A stretch of 64,000 bases of DNA from an uncultured Emticicia sp. (lineage in GTDB: Bacteria > Bacteroidota > Bacteroidia > Cytophagales > Spirosomataceae). How positions within the stretch are numbered: position 1 is the stretch's first letter; each line of letters starts with the position of its first letter. The notes under the pieces were generated by a model. That model saw only the letters and a list, made by a program, of their open reading frames with translations, was not told the origin of the DNA and did not search any database. Position numbers and translations under genes: made by a program. Shown here piece after piece: positions 16,890-26,381 of this stretch. The stretch lies in assembly GCF_937903345.1 (NCBI RefSeq), contig NZ_CALCZQ010000031.1:333518-397517 (forward strand). The letters run 5' to 3'.

Positions 16890-17684
16890 ATGGAAATTAT
16901 AGGGTTTGTATTAGCTTTTGTCATTGGCATAACGCTTGGCTTGGTAGGGGCAGGTGGCTCAATACTTACGATTACTGTTTTGGTGTATATTCTTGGCATT
17001 CCACCAACAATGGCCACAACCTATTCGCTTTTTATAGTTGGAGTTACATCATTGGTTGGGTCGATTGATTATTTTCGAAAAGGATTGGTTGATTTACAGA
17101 AAGGACTCTTTTTTTCGTTTCCCGCATTCATTATGGTGTTTTTGATGCGAAAATTTGTAATGCCGCATATTCCACAGGTTGTTTATCAGTCAGCTGATTT
17201 TACGGTTTCAAAGAATCTAATGGTAATGCTCATTTTTGCGGTTTTGATGATTGGAGCTTCTTATTCAATGATAAAAAGCGACAAAAAACTAAGTGACCAA
17301 ATTGGGCATAAAGTGAGTTATTGGATGATTTTTGCAGAAGGTGTTTTTGTTGGAATTTTGACAGGTTTTGTTGGTGCAGGTGGCGGTTTCATGATTATTC
17401 CTGCAATGGTTGTTTTTGCAAAATTACCAATGAAAAAGGCCGTTGGAACATCGCTTTTGATTATTACAATCAATTCTACTTTTGGTGCAATCGGTGATTT
17501 TTCTGCAGGAATAGCCCTCGACTGGTATTTTTTGACGAAATTTGCAGTACTTACAATTGCAGGAATTTTGACAGGTGGTTATTTATCAAAAAAAATCAAT
17601 GGGGATCAACTAAAACCTGCTTTTGGGTGGTTTGTGTTGGTCGTAGGCTGTTGGGTGATTATCAAGGAGTTAATCTTACGATAA
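16890..17684 (+). CDS. TSUP (TauE/SafE) family transporter
   Basis: Polytopic membrane permease of 264 residues, about eight membrane segments in two repeated halves. The family signature appears twice: GITLGLVGAGGSILTI (about residues 14-29) and GILTGFVGAGGGFMIIP (about 153-169). Relatives export sulfite, sulfoacetate or other small organic anions; the substrate cannot be told from sequence and no sulfur-metabolism genes are adjacent. A DUF983 gene follows 33 bases downstream on the same strand, so the two may be cotranscribed. Confidence 0.88.
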   Translation: MEIIGFVLAFVIGITLGLVGAGGSILTITVLVYILGIPPTMATTYSLFIVGVTSLVGSIDYFRKGLVDLQKGLFFSFPAFIMVFLMRKFVMPHIPQVVYQSADFTVSKNLMVMLIFAVLMIGASYSMIKSDKKLSDQIGHKVSYWMIFAEGVFVGILTGFVGAGGGFMIIPAMVVFAKLPMKKAVGTSLLIITINSTFGAIGDFSAGIALDWYFLTKFAVLTIAGILTGGYLSKKINGDQLKPAFGWFVLVVGCWVIIKELILR

Positions 17685-17717
17685 ATTTGTAAAAAACTTC
17701 TCGAACTGAGAACAAAT

Positions 17718-18089
17718 ATGAATAAATTAGAAGCGACCGTTAGGTTAAAATGTCCACGCTGCCACGAGGGAGAAATGTTTGAAAATAAAAACTTTTTCTC
17801 TTGGCGAAAACTATCAAAAATGCACACTAATTGCTCCGTTTGTGGCTTAAAATATGAGCGTGAAACTGGTTTTTTTTACGGAGCAATGTATATCAGTTCA
17901 ATTATCAACATGATGTTTTTTGTGGCAGCTACCATTGCTTATTATGCTTATTTTGATACGAGAGTTGATTGGAGAATTTACATTTGGAGTTATGTTGGTT
18001 TTACGGTATTGATAACTCCTGTACTCTATCGTCTTTCTCGCTCAATTTGGTTAGAGATTTTCAACGATTATCAACCACAAAAAAAGTAG
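17718..18089 (+). CDS. DUF983 family membrane protein with Cys-pair motif
   Basis: 123-residue protein. An N-terminal part LKCPRCHEGEMFENKNFF carries CxxC, a second pair CSVCGLKYERETGFFYGAMY follows at about residues 42-61, giving a zinc-ribbon-like CxxC...CxxC arrangement, and two membrane segments come after it (about residues 55-80 and 92-110). This is the standard layout of the DUF983 family, common in Bacteroidota and alphaproteobacteria. Its function is not established. It ends within a terminator hairpin shared with the convergent DUF481 gene. Confidence 0.85.
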   Translation: MNKLEATVRLKCPRCHEGEMFENKNFFSWRKLSKMHTNCSVCGLKYERETGFFYGAMYISSIINMMFFVAATIAYYAYFDTRVDWRIYIWSYVGFTVLITPVLYRLSRSIWLEIFNDYQPQKK

Positions 18090-18105
18090 CCATAAGCTAC
18101 TTTTT
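18081..18105. terminator. Bidirectional terminator overlapping two stop codons
   Basis: Ten-base arms aaaaagtagc (18081-18090) and gctacttttt (18096-18105) around cataa. The hairpin contains the stop codons of both convergent genes (DUF983 at 18087-18089, DUF481 gene at 18097-18099). Confidence 0.85.
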
Positions 18106-18951
18106 CCCTTCATAAGCTATTCCAAATGTCCATCGGAAATCATTGTTTTGTCGGCCAGGCACTACAATACTTTCATAAGAGTTTTCGACTAAACTACGGA
18201 GGCTGATATTTTTTGATAGTTGATATTTCAGAATTAAATTGCCATTCCAGCGGAAGTTTTTCTCGGTAATACTTGGCTGTAAGAAAAGCGTATGCGAGAG
18301 ACTCAGCTTACTATCACGGAAAGTATATTCGCCAAAAATACGCGATGAATTACGCCAAAGGTTACGGTCAGGAAATTTTTCGTTTATCACAAAGTCAGTT
18401 TTTTCGTAGAGTAAAACATTCGTGATTGATATGTAGGCATGACTCTTCTGAACTAACTTTAGTCCCACACCAGCCGCTCCAATAAAGCGGTTATTGATTT
18501 TTCGGAGATTACTTTTTTCGTAGGATGTAAAGGCTAAATAATAAAATTTACGTTCGTGCAGAATACTTGTTCGAATATCAACAAAAAGTTCTTTTTCGGC
18601 TAAAACTTTGTTTTGCTGCCCATAAATGTACGATGGACTACTCGAAAATTTGATAATTTTGCTATTATTGAAATCAAGAGCCGATGAAAATTGAATCAAA
18701 GCACGATTGACATTTCCTGAGGTGTAAGTGCCATCGGCAGCAATTCGGTAGCGAAATTTGGCTGGTGTATTGTCTTTTTCTTCTTCTTCATCTTCGCCAC
18801 CTTCTTCCTCTTCCTCCTCACCTTCGGAGGTGGAGTCTGCGGGCATGTTAGTATCAGGTTTGAGGTGTTGAAGGGTATCCGAGGGAGCATCTTGAGCTAT
18901 GGTTCTTAGAAAAAAAAAGCATAGCAGTAAAGTAAGTATTGATAATCTCAT
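18097..18951 (-). CDS. DUF481 family outer-membrane protein with acidic tract
   Basis: 284 residues with a signal peptide (MRLSILTLLLCFFFLRTIAQ). Residues about 40-62 are a nearly pure Glu/Gly/Asp run (EGEEEEEEGGEDEEEEKD), followed by alternating polar/hydrophobic strands ending ...FGIAYEGKK, as expected for a DUF481-type beta-barrel. DUF481 proteins are predicted outer-membrane proteins of unknown role. The acidic run is low complexity and might bind divalent cations, but that is speculation. Divergent from the small membrane protein at 19104. Confidence 0.8.
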   Translation of the reverse strand: MRLSILTLLLCFFFLRTIAQDAPSDTLQHLKPDTNMPADSTSEGEEEEEEGGEDEEEEKDNTPAKFRYRIAADGTYTSGNVNRALIQFSSALDFNNSKIIKFSSSPSYIYGQQNKVLAEKELFVDIRTSILHERKFYYLAFTSYEKSNLRKINNRFIGAAGVGLKLVQKSHAYISITNVLLYEKTDFVINEKFPDRNLWRNSSRIFGEYTFRDSKLSLSHTLFLQPSITEKNFRWNGNLILKYQLSKNISLRSLVENSYESIVVPGRQNNDFRWTFGIAYEGKK

Positions 18952-19103
18952 AATTTTTTTTTAGTGTTTAAATGTATAAATAACCATTGATATTTTTAAA
19001 AGGCTGTTTAAAAGGCAATGTATTATATTTGAACAAAATTTGCATTGCTTTGTTAGAAATATAGTATGTGAAAAAAGAATTACACAACAAAATACGCTTG
19101 ACT

Positions 19104-19532
19104 ATGAATTTTGCTAAATATCTTTCAGTAATCGCTATAAGTATGTTGAAGTTTGCGGGTGGGCCTTTGACTGGTTTGGCCATCAAATTGTCTTGGATTG
19201 AAACAGCTATTTGTTCTGTTGTAGGGATGATGATTACGGTTTTTCTAATCGTTTTTTCGGGCGATTTTATTAGAAATAGATTTTACAAAGATAAGCCAAA
19301 AAAGTTTACAAAAATGACTCGCTATGGTGTTAAAATTCGACAAAAATTTGGTCTAACTGGCATTGCTTTTCTTACGCCACTTTTGTTTACGCCACCGGTT
19401 GGAACGGCTTTGAGTATGGCTTTTCGCTTTGATAAAAAAGCAATACTTTTACAAATGTTCATTAGTGCAGCCGCATGGGCGATTGTCCAAACTTTGTTTT
19501 TTTTCTATGTGAAAGACTTGATATTCAGTTAA
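19104..19532 (+). CDS. Small conserved membrane protein, unknown
   Basis: 142 residues from ATG 19104; a GTG at 19068 would add 12 residues and is less likely. It has about three hydrophobic segments, a basic loop (FYKDKPKKFTKMTRYG, about residues 58-73), and a Pro/Gly-rich GIAFLTPLLFTPPVGTALSMA segment (about 84-104). The re-entrant Pro/Gly-rich segment recalls small multidrug-export or DedA-like proteins, but I cannot place it in either family with confidence. The upstream gap has a TATATTTG at 19024-19031 that may be its -7 element. Confidence 0.7.
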   Translation: MNFAKYLSVIAISMLKFAGGPLTGLAIKLSWIETAICSVVGMMITVFLIVFSGDFIRNRFYKDKPKKFTKMTRYGVKIRQKFGLTGIAFLTPLLFTPPVGTALSMAFRFDKKAILLQMFISAAAWAIVQTLFFFYVKDLIFS

Positions 19533-19578
19533 ATAGATTTTATATAGGAAGATCCAATTTGTACGTTCCTATGTAAAC

Positions 19579-21897
19579 TTAATTGATTTTACTGACTTTG
19601 ATGGTCTTTATTACTTCAGTACCTCGGCTAATTTCCAAAATATAATTTCCTGTTGGTATCTCAGTATGGCCTAAATCAAGATAGGCTGTTTTTTCTACAA
19701 TATTGATGTGTTCTTTTTTAATGTTTTGCTTCTTGCCATTAACGGTATAATATGCAAAAGTAAGTTTTTCTGCATCTTCGGTTTCTGGAATTTTAATGTT
19801 ACAGATTTGTTGGAATGGAATCGGATAAGCATTCCAATCGTCAATGTTATTTGCAGAAGAATTGGTTGATGCTTTAACAAAAAATTGAATTAATTTAGAA
19901 GAAATCACCGAATCTTGCTTGTAGGCTTTGGCACTAAGCGAGTAAGTGCCAACAGGAAACTTCATGCCTCGACCTTCACCAAAAATGTTGTAAGGCAATT
20001 TATCAGAGCCACGTTTGAATTTATAAGGGCCATTTAGTTCAAAAACCATATTCACAGAATCAAGATTACAGCGAGCAAGTATATTGACCAAGTCGGGAAG
20101 GGCATCTAAATACAGTGTACGCTTGTTGAAAACAGGCCCCCAAGGCTCAATAGGTACATCGAAATAATCTCCTTTGATGAGTTCAAAATCAATAATTGGC
20201 GGAATAATATCCACAAAAATAGCTGATTCTAGCATTCCACCTACATTATCATAAACCTTGACCTTTATTTTATATTTTCCTAAATAAGGAGCTTTTCCGT
20301 AAAAATTTAACTCAAAACGATTAAATTCTATCCATTTTGGAGCCTCAATCACTTCAATGTAAGCAATAAAACCATCGGTATCATAATATAAATTTTCAGG
20401 AATACGAAACTGAAAATTCTGATTTACAACAACCTCTTTGGTGTATTGACTGATGTTTTCTCGTGGAAGTTGATTTGGAAGATTACTCGGTGGCAGTACG
20501 ATGGGTGGCGGCGAAACTATCTGATTTATCTCAACAATATCTGGTAGTGGATTTTCAATTTTTTTGTTTTCAATGATTAAATCCTCTTCCAAAATTACTT
20601 TTACCTTTTTTCTGCCATTATCTGACCTTGTTTTCCAATCATTGACGACTAATTCTCGGCTGTCAGTGAGTTGGGAAAGACGATATTTTACTGAATCAGT
20701 AAATATTATTTGAGTATTTACTGTATTGATACTTTTGATTGCCTCTTGAAAAGCAGGTAGTATTTTGTCATATTCGGCTTGATTATCATACTCAACTCCT
20801 AACATTATAAACTCACAATTATAGCTGACTGCACGTTTTACGTAGTTTTTGAGGTCTTCTGAAGTTGGAAGATCAAAAAAGGCTACTTCTGTGTAGGCTT
20901 TTTGGTTTGGTTTTATATTGCTAAAAAGGAGGTCTCCTTGCAAGCCCTCGGTCGATGTCTTAATAATATCGGCATTCTCAGATAAATCTTTAAAGCCAAA
21001 AGTATTGCGGAGTAAAGTAAGGTTATCGGCTATTCCTCCATACTCACAAGCCACTTTGTAGGAGGGTTCAACGGTCTTAATGGTTTTGATGAGTTGGTCG
21101 TAATAGTTTTTTATCATTTGGTGACGAAAAATATACCAATCTTTTCCACGACGACCTCTGAATGAATCATTGAAATTCCACCAATTTACATAAGGCTCTA
21201 CTTCCAGAAAACTCTTGTAATTTGTTCCCCAGTAAGTATTTAGTGTGCGTATGGTTGTATATTTTTCCCTGGCCCAATCTTTAAACTTAATCATTGACCA
21301 CTTCGAGTGGTCGAAAACAGCAATATATTCTTTTTCAGGCCATTGCTGATTCTGAAAAGTAAATCCTAACTCTTGTTGTGGGGTGTTAACTACTGTAACA
21401 AAAATTATTTTACCGTCTTTTTGATAGTTTTTATAACGCTCACACACTTCTTTTACAAATTCTTTGGCTTTATCAATCGAAGGCTGATGGGCAAAGCTAA
21501 AGTGATTATTGTCATAATAATTGGTAAGAACTTTTCCACGAAAATCCTTGACGGCCTCCTCTTCGTCCCAAAATCCCTTTGTAAGGCCATAGTTTCGTCC
21601 AAGATGTATGCGAATCACTACTTTTATCCCTAATTTATTGATAGCATGATTCATCTGATTATCAAGCTGCACCCAATTGGGTTTGGAGTTTGGCAGTGGA
21701 TAAACCCTATCCCACCAGACTGTTAGCATCGCTGAATTGCAACCAACACCAACCAACTTATTCATCACAGAAAGGGCATGGTTGGGGTCGTCACTCAGAT
21801 TTCCAATTCCTTGACAGACGTATTTTTGAGCATGCATTTGATTAGGCCAAATAACTATACTAAAAAAAAGGACAAAGAATAATCGTAAATGCTTCAT
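19579..21897 (-). CDS. Exported glycosidase-like protein, T9SS type A cargo
   Basis: 772 residues with signal peptide MKHLRLFFVLFFSIVIWPNQMHA. Residues about 25-400 look like a beta-galactosidase-type (GH42/GH-A-like) TIM barrel: MLTVWWDRVYPLPNS, KVVIRIHLGRNYG, FVTVVNTPQQELGFTF and NTYWGTNYKSF resemble barrel strands and active-site loops, but I cannot fix the two catalytic Glu residues. A cadherin-like/Ig-like module covers about 490-570 (FRIPENLYYDTDGFIAYI). The last 85 residues (PIPFQQICNIKIPE ... PTGNYILEISRGTEVIKTIK) are a type A type IX sorting domain, so the protein should be secreted across the outer membrane and anchored or released. It starts 7 bases after the end of the upstream membrane-protein gene and is the last gene of that operon. 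Confidence 0.75.
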   Translation of the reverse strand: MKHLRLFFVLFFSIVIWPNQMHAQKYVCQGIGNLSDDPNHALSVMNKLVGVGCNSAMLTVWWDRVYPLPNSKPNWVQLDNQMNHAINKLGIKVVIRIHLGRNYGLTKGFWDEEEAVKDFRGKVLTNYYDNNHFSFAHQPSIDKAKEFVKEVCERYKNYQKDGKIIFVTVVNTPQQELGFTFQNQQWPEKEYIAVFDHSKWSMIKFKDWAREKYTTIRTLNTYWGTNYKSFLEVEPYVNWWNFNDSFRGRRGKDWYIFRHQMIKNYYDQLIKTIKTVEPSYKVACEYGGIADNLTLLRNTFGFKDLSENADIIKTSTEGLQGDLLFSNIKPNQKAYTEVAFFDLPTSEDLKNYVKRAVSYNCEFIMLGVEYDNQAEYDKILPAFQEAIKSINTVNTQIIFTDSVKYRLSQLTDSRELVVNDWKTRSDNGRKKVKVILEEDLIIENKKIENPLPDIVEINQIVSPPPIVLPPSNLPNQLPRENISQYTKEVVVNQNFQFRIPENLYYDTDGFIAYIEVIEAPKWIEFNRFELNFYGKAPYLGKYKIKVKVYDNVGGMLESAIFVDIIPPIIDFELIKGDYFDVPIEPWGPVFNKRTLYLDALPDLVNILARCNLDSVNMVFELNGPYKFKRGSDKLPYNIFGEGRGMKFPVGTYSLSAKAYKQDSVISSKLIQFFVKASTNSSANNIDDWNAYPIPFQQICNIKIPETEDAEKLTFAYYTVNGKKQNIKKEHINIVEKTAYLDLGHTEIPTGNYILEISRGTEVIKTIKVSKIN

Positions 21898-21904
21898 AGG
21901 GTCT

Positions 21905-23827
21905 TTATTTTAAATCGTAAAATTCCTCTAAAATTTCAATTTTCTTGTTAAAACCAGCTTTTCTTCTCAGAATTTCATTAAATTTTACGCTTTGTATGGT
22001 TTTATTTTCTACTAAACCTGTTTCAAAAAACTGCTTTACTGCCGCAACATCATCCATTTTTGCATTTACAATCATACCTTTATTTAGCAAAATTGGTATA
22101 GTTCGATAAATCGTTCTTTCGCCCTTGTTTGTGGTAATTTCCATATTTAGGTGCGGCGGCTGGAACAACAAATTTAGTAATTTACCGAACCAGTTGTATG
22201 TGGTTTTTACTTTAATTATGGCAAGTAGCTTTTTGGAAGAATCTGTTTTAATCAACGAATTTAAAACAAATGGTTTACCCATTTCCCAAATGGTACTTTG
22301 CTGTTTTACTAATTTTAAGGTTTTGGTTTGGTCGTTCTTCTTTAATAATAAACGATTTGGCCAAGTCTTAATTGGTTCATATCGCTGCAAAAGAGCTAAT
22401 AATGTCAGGGTTTCTTCACTAAAAGCATATTTATTATCGGTACTTTCTATGCTATATACTACAAAATCGGGAGCGGAAGCTGATAGGTATTTTTCTTGGT
22501 TTTTTCTGTCTAAAAATTCATTATATGCCTGATAAGATTGAATAATTGGACGAGGATTATAGTTGAGTTTGTTGAGGTATATTTCCGAGGTTTCGTTGGG
22601 TACTAAATCAACGGTTTTATCGTCAATTATATTTAAGACCTCCTTAGGGTAAGTAAAATTGTAGTGAGGAGTGTTTTTTTTGGAAATATCTTTAAAATAT
22701 TGAGGTAGAATGAAGCTTTTTGTTCGTAAATTATCAATTATAGAAATTGATAATTGTCCATAAATTGACTGATAAAAAACGAGATAACTTAGCAAATTGA
22801 GCGAAACTAAGCACCAACCGCCTACTTTAAGCCATTTGTCAGTAGTAAAAATACATAAAAGTAAAAAAGGCAAACTCGCACTACGAACAAACGACATCAA
22901 GTGTCCGTCGTCGGCTCGTACAAAAGCATATTTTAGAAGCACAAACGAGCAAACGCCCACACAACCCAGCACAAATAAAGAGTCAAGCGTAGGTATAGAA
23001 AAATCTTTTTTTAGCAATTTTTGTAAGATAAACGCCACAAAAACCAATATAAATAAGACAAAAATACTATAAGAGGCTGCAACCGCTCGAAGTCTATTTG
23101 CAGGAAAAAAAGACTGTGATTCATTATATCCCTTAATGATTTCAATACTGGAAAAAACGTAAGCTATGAGGTCTGTTTTTAATAAAAAAGCCAATAAAAT
23201 CAAAAAAAACATACTTCCGAAGAAATATAATAGTAAGTTTTGTAGCGATAATCGTTTCGAGAAAAAGGCATAACACAATAAAATAAAGACAAATCCTAGA
23301 GCAATAACGCCATAATTTGCTTTGATGTAAAAATTGATTACACCCATCAAAATTGCATGGATGAGCAACCAGTGATTTTGCTTTTTCAGAAATAATAACC
23401 CTGAAAAAATACTAACATAGAAAAGCAAAAAACTCTGCCATTCACCATAGATAGAAGAGATAAGCAAGAAAAATACAAAATGTATGAATAACTGGTATAA
23501 TTTGAGGGGTTTTGGTAGTAGATAATAAAGTAAAAAGCCTACATTTCCAAAGCAAAAAAGATCAAAAAGGAAAAACTGAAAATTGCTCGTTTCGATAGAA
23601 ATTCTTTGTGTGAGTCGGCCAAGTGGGCCATACGTATAAATTATATCTTTCCCGAAAATCAAACCTTTCTGATAGGCCATTTCTAAAGCTATTCGCCAAG
23701 AATTATCAATGCCCGCACTTGGTATGTTAGATATCTGATAATAAGGAAAAAGCAAAACTATCAGCAAAATTAAATAGCTTAGAACTATCCATGAACCATT
23801 GATTGGCCAATTTAAAAATCGTTTCAT
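21905..23827 (-). CDS. Large polytopic membrane protein, possible GT-C type
   Basis: 640 residues, about ten to eleven membrane segments in the first 420 residues, then a soluble C-terminal domain of about 200 residues. The first external loop reads IPSAGIDNSWRIALEM followed by YTYGPLGRLTQR; an Asp in this loop is where GT-C glycosyltransferases keep their catalytic acid, and the YGPLG element recurs in uncharacterised bacterial polytopic proteins. No named family is certain. It is in the same minus-strand run as a GT2 glycosyltransferase and another similar membrane protein, which supports a role in lipid-linked sugar transfer or polymer assembly. Confidence 0.65.
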   Translation of the reverse strand: MKRFLNWPINGSWIVLSYLILLIVLLFPYYQISNIPSAGIDNSWRIALEMAYQKGLIFGKDIIYTYGPLGRLTQRISIETSNFQFFLFDLFCFGNVGFLLYYLLPKPLKLYQLFIHFVFFLLISSIYGEWQSFLLFYVSIFSGLLFLKKQNHWLLIHAILMGVINFYIKANYGVIALGFVFILLCYAFFSKRLSLQNLLLYFFGSMFFLILLAFLLKTDLIAYVFSSIEIIKGYNESQSFFPANRLRAVAASYSIFVLFILVFVAFILQKLLKKDFSIPTLDSLFVLGCVGVCSFVLLKYAFVRADDGHLMSFVRSASLPFLLLCIFTTDKWLKVGGWCLVSLNLLSYLVFYQSIYGQLSISIIDNLRTKSFILPQYFKDISKKNTPHYNFTYPKEVLNIIDDKTVDLVPNETSEIYLNKLNYNPRPIIQSYQAYNEFLDRKNQEKYLSASAPDFVVYSIESTDNKYAFSEETLTLLALLQRYEPIKTWPNRLLLKKNDQTKTLKLVKQQSTIWEMGKPFVLNSLIKTDSSKKLLAIIKVKTTYNWFGKLLNLLFQPPHLNMEITTNKGERTIYRTIPILLNKGMIVNAKMDDVAAVKQFFETGLVENKTIQSVKFNEILRRKAGFNKKIEILEEFYDLK

Positions 23828-23883
23828 AAGGTTGTCTTAAAACTTTTATTTACCAAACTTCTTGTTGCCAGCTCCCTTTTTAA

Positions 23884-25503
23884 TTATTGCTGATAACCAA
23901 CTTTGCGGGTGCTTACGCTTATATCGGTCTTGAAATATTTCACAGAAGCATCTAAAGTTGAAATGAGACCTATTTGGTAGGTGTCAGCAGGAATTTCAGC
24001 ATGAGTAATCATTCCAAAGAAATCATTGCTTAAATATTGCTTACTTGAAAGTATTTGCCTCAACGAATTTCGGGTGTGAAAGAGCGGTAAAAAATAAAAT
24101 TTATTATCAATTGTTTTTAAACTTAAATAATAACCTTTCTCTTTATTTACTTTTTGTGTGTCAATATCCTTAAAATATAAGATAAAGCCCTGCTTTGTCT
24201 CTTCGGTCTTAAGATTTATCCTTTCTGAGCTAATAATAGTGTTTTTTATATCGAAAATAGGTTGTTCGAAATTGTAAGTACCCTCTTTCTGATAAAAATT
24301 AATGGTTTGGTCAAAATATAAACGATAAAAAGAACCATTTAAAGTTGAGCCATTGTGAACCATATTAACCGACGATAAAAGCCTTTTTTGGTAGCCTTGC
24401 AGCATATTTGGGAACGAAATATAGTATGAATACACAAAGTAAAATATGCCAAAAATAGTAGAAAGCACTACAATACGATTGAAATACCTTGGTAATTGTT
24501 TGATTATCAATAAGTAAATACATATCAGTAATAATTGTGGATAGAGTCGGTATCGGTCAGGGAAATCTGAACTTACTATATCTCTAAAGAGGGCAACGGC
24601 AAATAGAGTTCCGAGACAAAATAAAGCAATAAGTATAATATTCAACTCAAAAACATTTTTTTTTGCATTAAACACATACGATAGTGCTGCTCCACTAATA
24701 ATTAGTACCACACCAAATCCAATCAGTTTAATTATAAAATTGAGTGAACTTGTTTTTAGAAAACCGCCAACCAAAACACTAAAACTTGATATGGTTGTCA
24801 TTATTGAATTTGGGGTTTTGTATTGGCTTCCCGACAAAAAGACAAACTTCATTATTAATAATGTAGCCACGACAATGATTAATTCTTGCCAGCGTCGTTG
24901 ATAAAAAAGCCCTAAACCGGCAACCGCGAAAGCTAAAATTCCGTTACCGTTGCATAACAAGGCACATCCCAATAAAAATAGACCCAAATAAAATTTAGTT
25001 TTGTTCGGTGTGATGCTGAAAATCAAGAAAATAGCCCAAAATAGAAAGACAACGACATCATTGTTTTCAAATGCACACATTGCCCAAAGGCTATTTTCAT
25101 AAATGTGTGCTGAAAGTAAAATATAAGGTATTGGTAATATGACCCAAATAGAAATTTTGTGTTGTTTAAGTAAACTGAAGAAGAAAATAAAAATAGAGCA
25201 GAAGATAAGATTACCAACAAAAATTAGGTTTTTAAAATTAATACTTTTTAAAAGCCAAAGGTGTAAGCCAAAAAATATTTTAGAAATAATAATTGAATGT
25301 TCGTTACAAGGTGCAATCAAGATTTTTAATTGTTCATTTAAGTCGGTTTTTAAGCCAATATCGTAGAGATTTCGCAAAATACCGTGTTCATCTTCGAAGG
25401 GTACATTCAAAGCATACGAACATAGTATGTGTAAAAAAGAAATAAAAGGAATCGAAAAAATGAAATAGAAAATTATTTTCGATAAGCGTTTTTGATCCTG
25501 CAT
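23884..25503 (-). CDS. Large polytopic membrane protein, possible GT-C type
   Basis: 539 residues with about ten to eleven membrane segments and a C-terminal soluble domain of about 140 residues that ends in a beta-rich ISTLDASVKYFKTDISVS segment. The loop after the first membrane segment contains NVPFEDEHGILRN, an acidic pair located as in GT-C glycosyltransferases (DD/ED/DE motif); NEHSII follows in the same loop. The family is not certain and sequence similarity to the next gene is not obvious apart from layout. It lies 88 bases downstream of the GT2 gene and 56 bases upstream of the second membrane protein. Confidence 0.65.
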   Translation of the reverse strand: MQDQKRLSKIIFYFIFSIPFISFLHILCSYALNVPFEDEHGILRNLYDIGLKTDLNEQLKILIAPCNEHSIIISKIFFGLHLWLLKSINFKNLIFVGNLIFCSIFIFFFSLLKQHKISIWVILPIPYILLSAHIYENSLWAMCAFENNDVVVFLFWAIFLIFSITPNKTKFYLGLFLLGCALLCNGNGILAFAVAGLGLFYQRRWQELIIVVATLLIMKFVFLSGSQYKTPNSIMTTISSFSVLVGGFLKTSSLNFIIKLIGFGVVLIISGAALSYVFNAKKNVFELNIILIALFCLGTLFAVALFRDIVSSDFPDRYRLYPQLLLICIYLLIIKQLPRYFNRIVVLSTIFGIFYFVYSYYISFPNMLQGYQKRLLSSVNMVHNGSTLNGSFYRLYFDQTINFYQKEGTYNFEQPIFDIKNTIISSERINLKTEETKQGFILYFKDIDTQKVNKEKGYYLSLKTIDNKFYFLPLFHTRNSLRQILSSKQYLSNDFFGMITHAEIPADTYQIGLISTLDASVKYFKTDISVSTRKVGYQQ

Positions 25504-25591
25504 TAGATTTTTTTGCCCCGATTGTCAAAAAATTGTGAAATAATGATGTAGCACCACTTTTTATAATGGTCGTGCCACACTTGTACATTTT

Positions 25592-26326
25592 CTATTTTTT
25601 CATGTAATCTCCTCGTGAGAAGAATTTCTCTACGAAACAATACACCAAAATAAAGAAATATCGGCTACCCATTTCTTTGATTTTGAGTTTAGATTCTCCG
25701 AATTTTCTGTTTGTCCAGCTATTTGGCACGACGCTGAAAGAATATCCACGAACAATGGTTTTTAGTGGAAGCTCAACCGTCAAATTAAAGTGTGGGGAAA
25801 GGAAAGGTTTCAAGCCTTCCATTGTTTCACGTTTATATAATTTAAAGGCATTGGTAGTATCATTGTATTTGATACCAATTACTATTTTTATAATGAAATT
25901 CGCTACACGATTAATGATTTTTTTTACGGCTGGGTAGTCAATGACTTTACCGCCTTTTATCCAACGGCTACCAAAAACTGCATCAACGTTTTCGGCGAGC
26001 ATTGTTTTGTAGTATTTTACCAAATCCTCTGGGTCGTCCGACATATCAGCCATGAAAACCGCTACGCAATCGCCCGAAAAACGCTCTAGACCGTAGCGAA
26101 CAGCATACCCAAAGCCATTTGGTCCTTTGTTTGTTTCAAAAACCAGAGTTGGCATTTCTTTCTGTAATTCCTGCAAAACTCCCAAAGTATTATCCTTTGA
26201 GTTATCATTTGTGACCCAAATCTCGTGCGGAATATCGTATTTCTTTAAAGTATTGTACAAACTTCTGAGGGTTTCGGAGATACTTTCTTCTTCGTTATAG
26301 GCGGGGATTACAACGCTTAGTTTCAT
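25592..26326 (-). CDS. GT2 glycosyltransferase, dolichol-phosphate-mannose-synthase-like
   Basis: 244 residues of the GT-A fold. It opens with LSVVIPAYNEEESISETL, has TNDNSKDNT with the nucleotide-binding Asp at about residue 40, and MADMSDDPEDL at about 92 as the DxD-type metal site, then GSRWIKGG and NAFKLYKRE as in DPM1-like enzymes. There is no C-terminal GtrA-like membrane segment, only a short hydrophobic stretch (YFFILVYCFVEKFF). It probably charges polyprenyl phosphate with a sugar for the two GT-C-like proteins encoded next in the same direction; that link is inference from gene order. Confidence 0.88.
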   Translation of the reverse strand: MKLSVVIPAYNEEESISETLRSLYNTLKKYDIPHEIWVTNDNSKDNTLGVLQELQKEMPTLVFETNKGPNGFGYAVRYGLERFSGDCVAVFMADMSDDPEDLVKYYKTMLAENVDAVFGSRWIKGGKVIDYPAVKKIINRVANFIIKIVIGIKYNDTTNAFKLYKRETMEGLKPFLSPHFNLTVELPLKTIVRGYSFSVVPNSWTNRKFGESKLKIKEMGSRYFFILVYCFVEKFFSRGDYMKK

Positions 26327-26381
26327 TGATTGAGGTTTTCAAAAATTAACAAATTCAAACTTTTAATACTAAAATACGATT

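Noticed and set aside
18968..19186. 72-residue minus-strand open frame
   Set aside because: It overlaps the start of the plus-strand membrane protein gene and has no coding character.
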